Of a stretch of DNA of 64,000 bases, positions 63,869 through 64,000 are shown piece by piece. Origin of the DNA: Solimonas sp. (GTDB lineage: Bacteria; Pseudomonadota; Gammaproteobacteria; Nevskiales; Nevskiaceae); NCBI GenBank assembly GCA_030149365.1, contig JASBRP010000014.1:1-64000 (forward strand), read 5' to 3'. A program made the translations under genes and the position numbers. The stretch's first letter is position 1. The number at the start of each line of letters is the position of its first letter. The notes beneath the pieces were generated by a model that did no database searches, was not told where the DNA came from, and worked only from the letters and a program-made list of their open reading frames with translations.

Positions 63869-64000
63869 TCAGCCGGCTTGCCGGCCGCCCCCGAAACGGC
63901 TGCGGAACCAGGCTTCCAGCATGTTCTTTTCGTAGCGTAGCGGGTCGCTGCTGCGGCCGGACGCCGCATCCAGGTAGTTGCGGTCGCTGAGGTCTTCCTG
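63869..64000 (-). CDS. 3' end of an unidentified gene (partial, runs off the window)
   Basis: An open frame entering at base 64000 on the minus strand and ending at a TGA at 63871-63869. The last 43 residues include DLSDRNYLDAASGRSSDP and YEKNMLEAWFRSRFGGG. The sequence is charged and helical and not recognised. It is upstream of, and in the same direction as, the DUF1329 operon with a 154-base gap containing the CAG repeats, so it is probably a separate unit. Confidence 0.6.
   Translation of the reverse strand, partial: QEDLSDRNYLDAASGRSSDPLRYEKNMLEAWFRSRFGGGRQAG

Overview
The window is GC-rich chromosomal DNA from a Gammaproteobacterium. The evidence is the zapB-like/zapA - 6S RNA - fau block, sohB, a TatD of the E. 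coli type, metX-metW, and groESL preceded by a CIRCE-like operator. The mix (DUF1329/YCF48/RND cluster, AmpG-like PAT transporter, HTTM protein, MetX/MetW pair, HrcA-type control of groESL) suggests a Nevskiales/Solimonadaceae- or Xanthomonadales-like bacterium. That placement is inference. No tRNA, rRNA, CRISPR array, transposase, integrase or prophage gene is visible, and the region reads as core chromosome with small dispersed palindromic repeats.

Layout. 1-7.4 kb: a His-rich zinc-type CDF exporter, PEP carboxykinase, an FAD glycerol-3-phosphate dehydrogenase, and a tight FAH-hydrolase / DUF502 / AmpG-like run. 7.4-13.9 kb (minus): a five-gene signalling operon chained mostly by 4-nt overlaps: TerB-like protein, CHASE3-HAMP-GAF-histidine kinase with three receivers, CheR, receiver-less CheB, REC-GGDEF diguanylate cyclase. 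13.9-21.2 kb: YfaZ, alpha/beta hydrolase, an orphan secreted protein, an HTTM/degenerate-DCC membrane protein, TatD, a lipoprotein and an OmpA with TSP3 repeats. 21.5-27.2 kb: SohB, PEBP, a Do-family protease, ZapB-like, ZapA, 6S RNA (overlapping the start of fau), fau, EVE, a small beta-barrel. 27.4-34.4 kb: ilvA, then proC-yggT-metX-metW, then a minus-strand acyltransferase / NTF2-like / PrcB-like lipoprotein operon. 34.6-43.7 kb: an orphan GspE-type ATPase, Hsp20, CbpA-like, fbp, a DadA-like oxidase, a thioesterase, an unusual 270-bp compound palindrome, an AHSA1-type protein and groESL. 44-50 kb: GH3 lipoprotein, small lipoprotein, Mpo1-like, LuxR-type regulator, rhodanese and TolC. 50.2-57.9 kb: a sulfate-uptake region made of an OprP/OprO-like porin, two tandem sulfate-binding proteins, a single-TOBE Mop protein, an orphan class II glutamine amidotransferase and CysT-CysW-CysA. 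58.2-63.7 kb (minus): DUF1329 / YCF48-like / MMPL-RND cluster, and a partial gene at the right edge.

How parts work together. The sulfate region would carry anions across the outer membrane (porin), bind them in the periplasm (two SBPs) and import them (CysTWA). AT-rich regulatory DNA before the porin and before cysT suggests shared CysB-type control. The signalling operon would couple a periplasmic/cytoplasmic sensor to c-di-GMP synthesis and to methylation enzymes without any chemoreceptor, CheA or CheW nearby. The DUF1329/YCF48/RND genes form an envelope export or lipid-trafficking unit by family precedent.

Most unusual items: the 270-bp palindromic element whose ends supply the stop codons of both flanking convergent genes; the 6S RNA terminal stem that contains the start of fau; the roughly 170-residue helical insertion in DUF1329; the 12-bp direct repeats exactly 40 bp apart before cysT; and the HTTM protein with a cysteine-less DCC-like domain.
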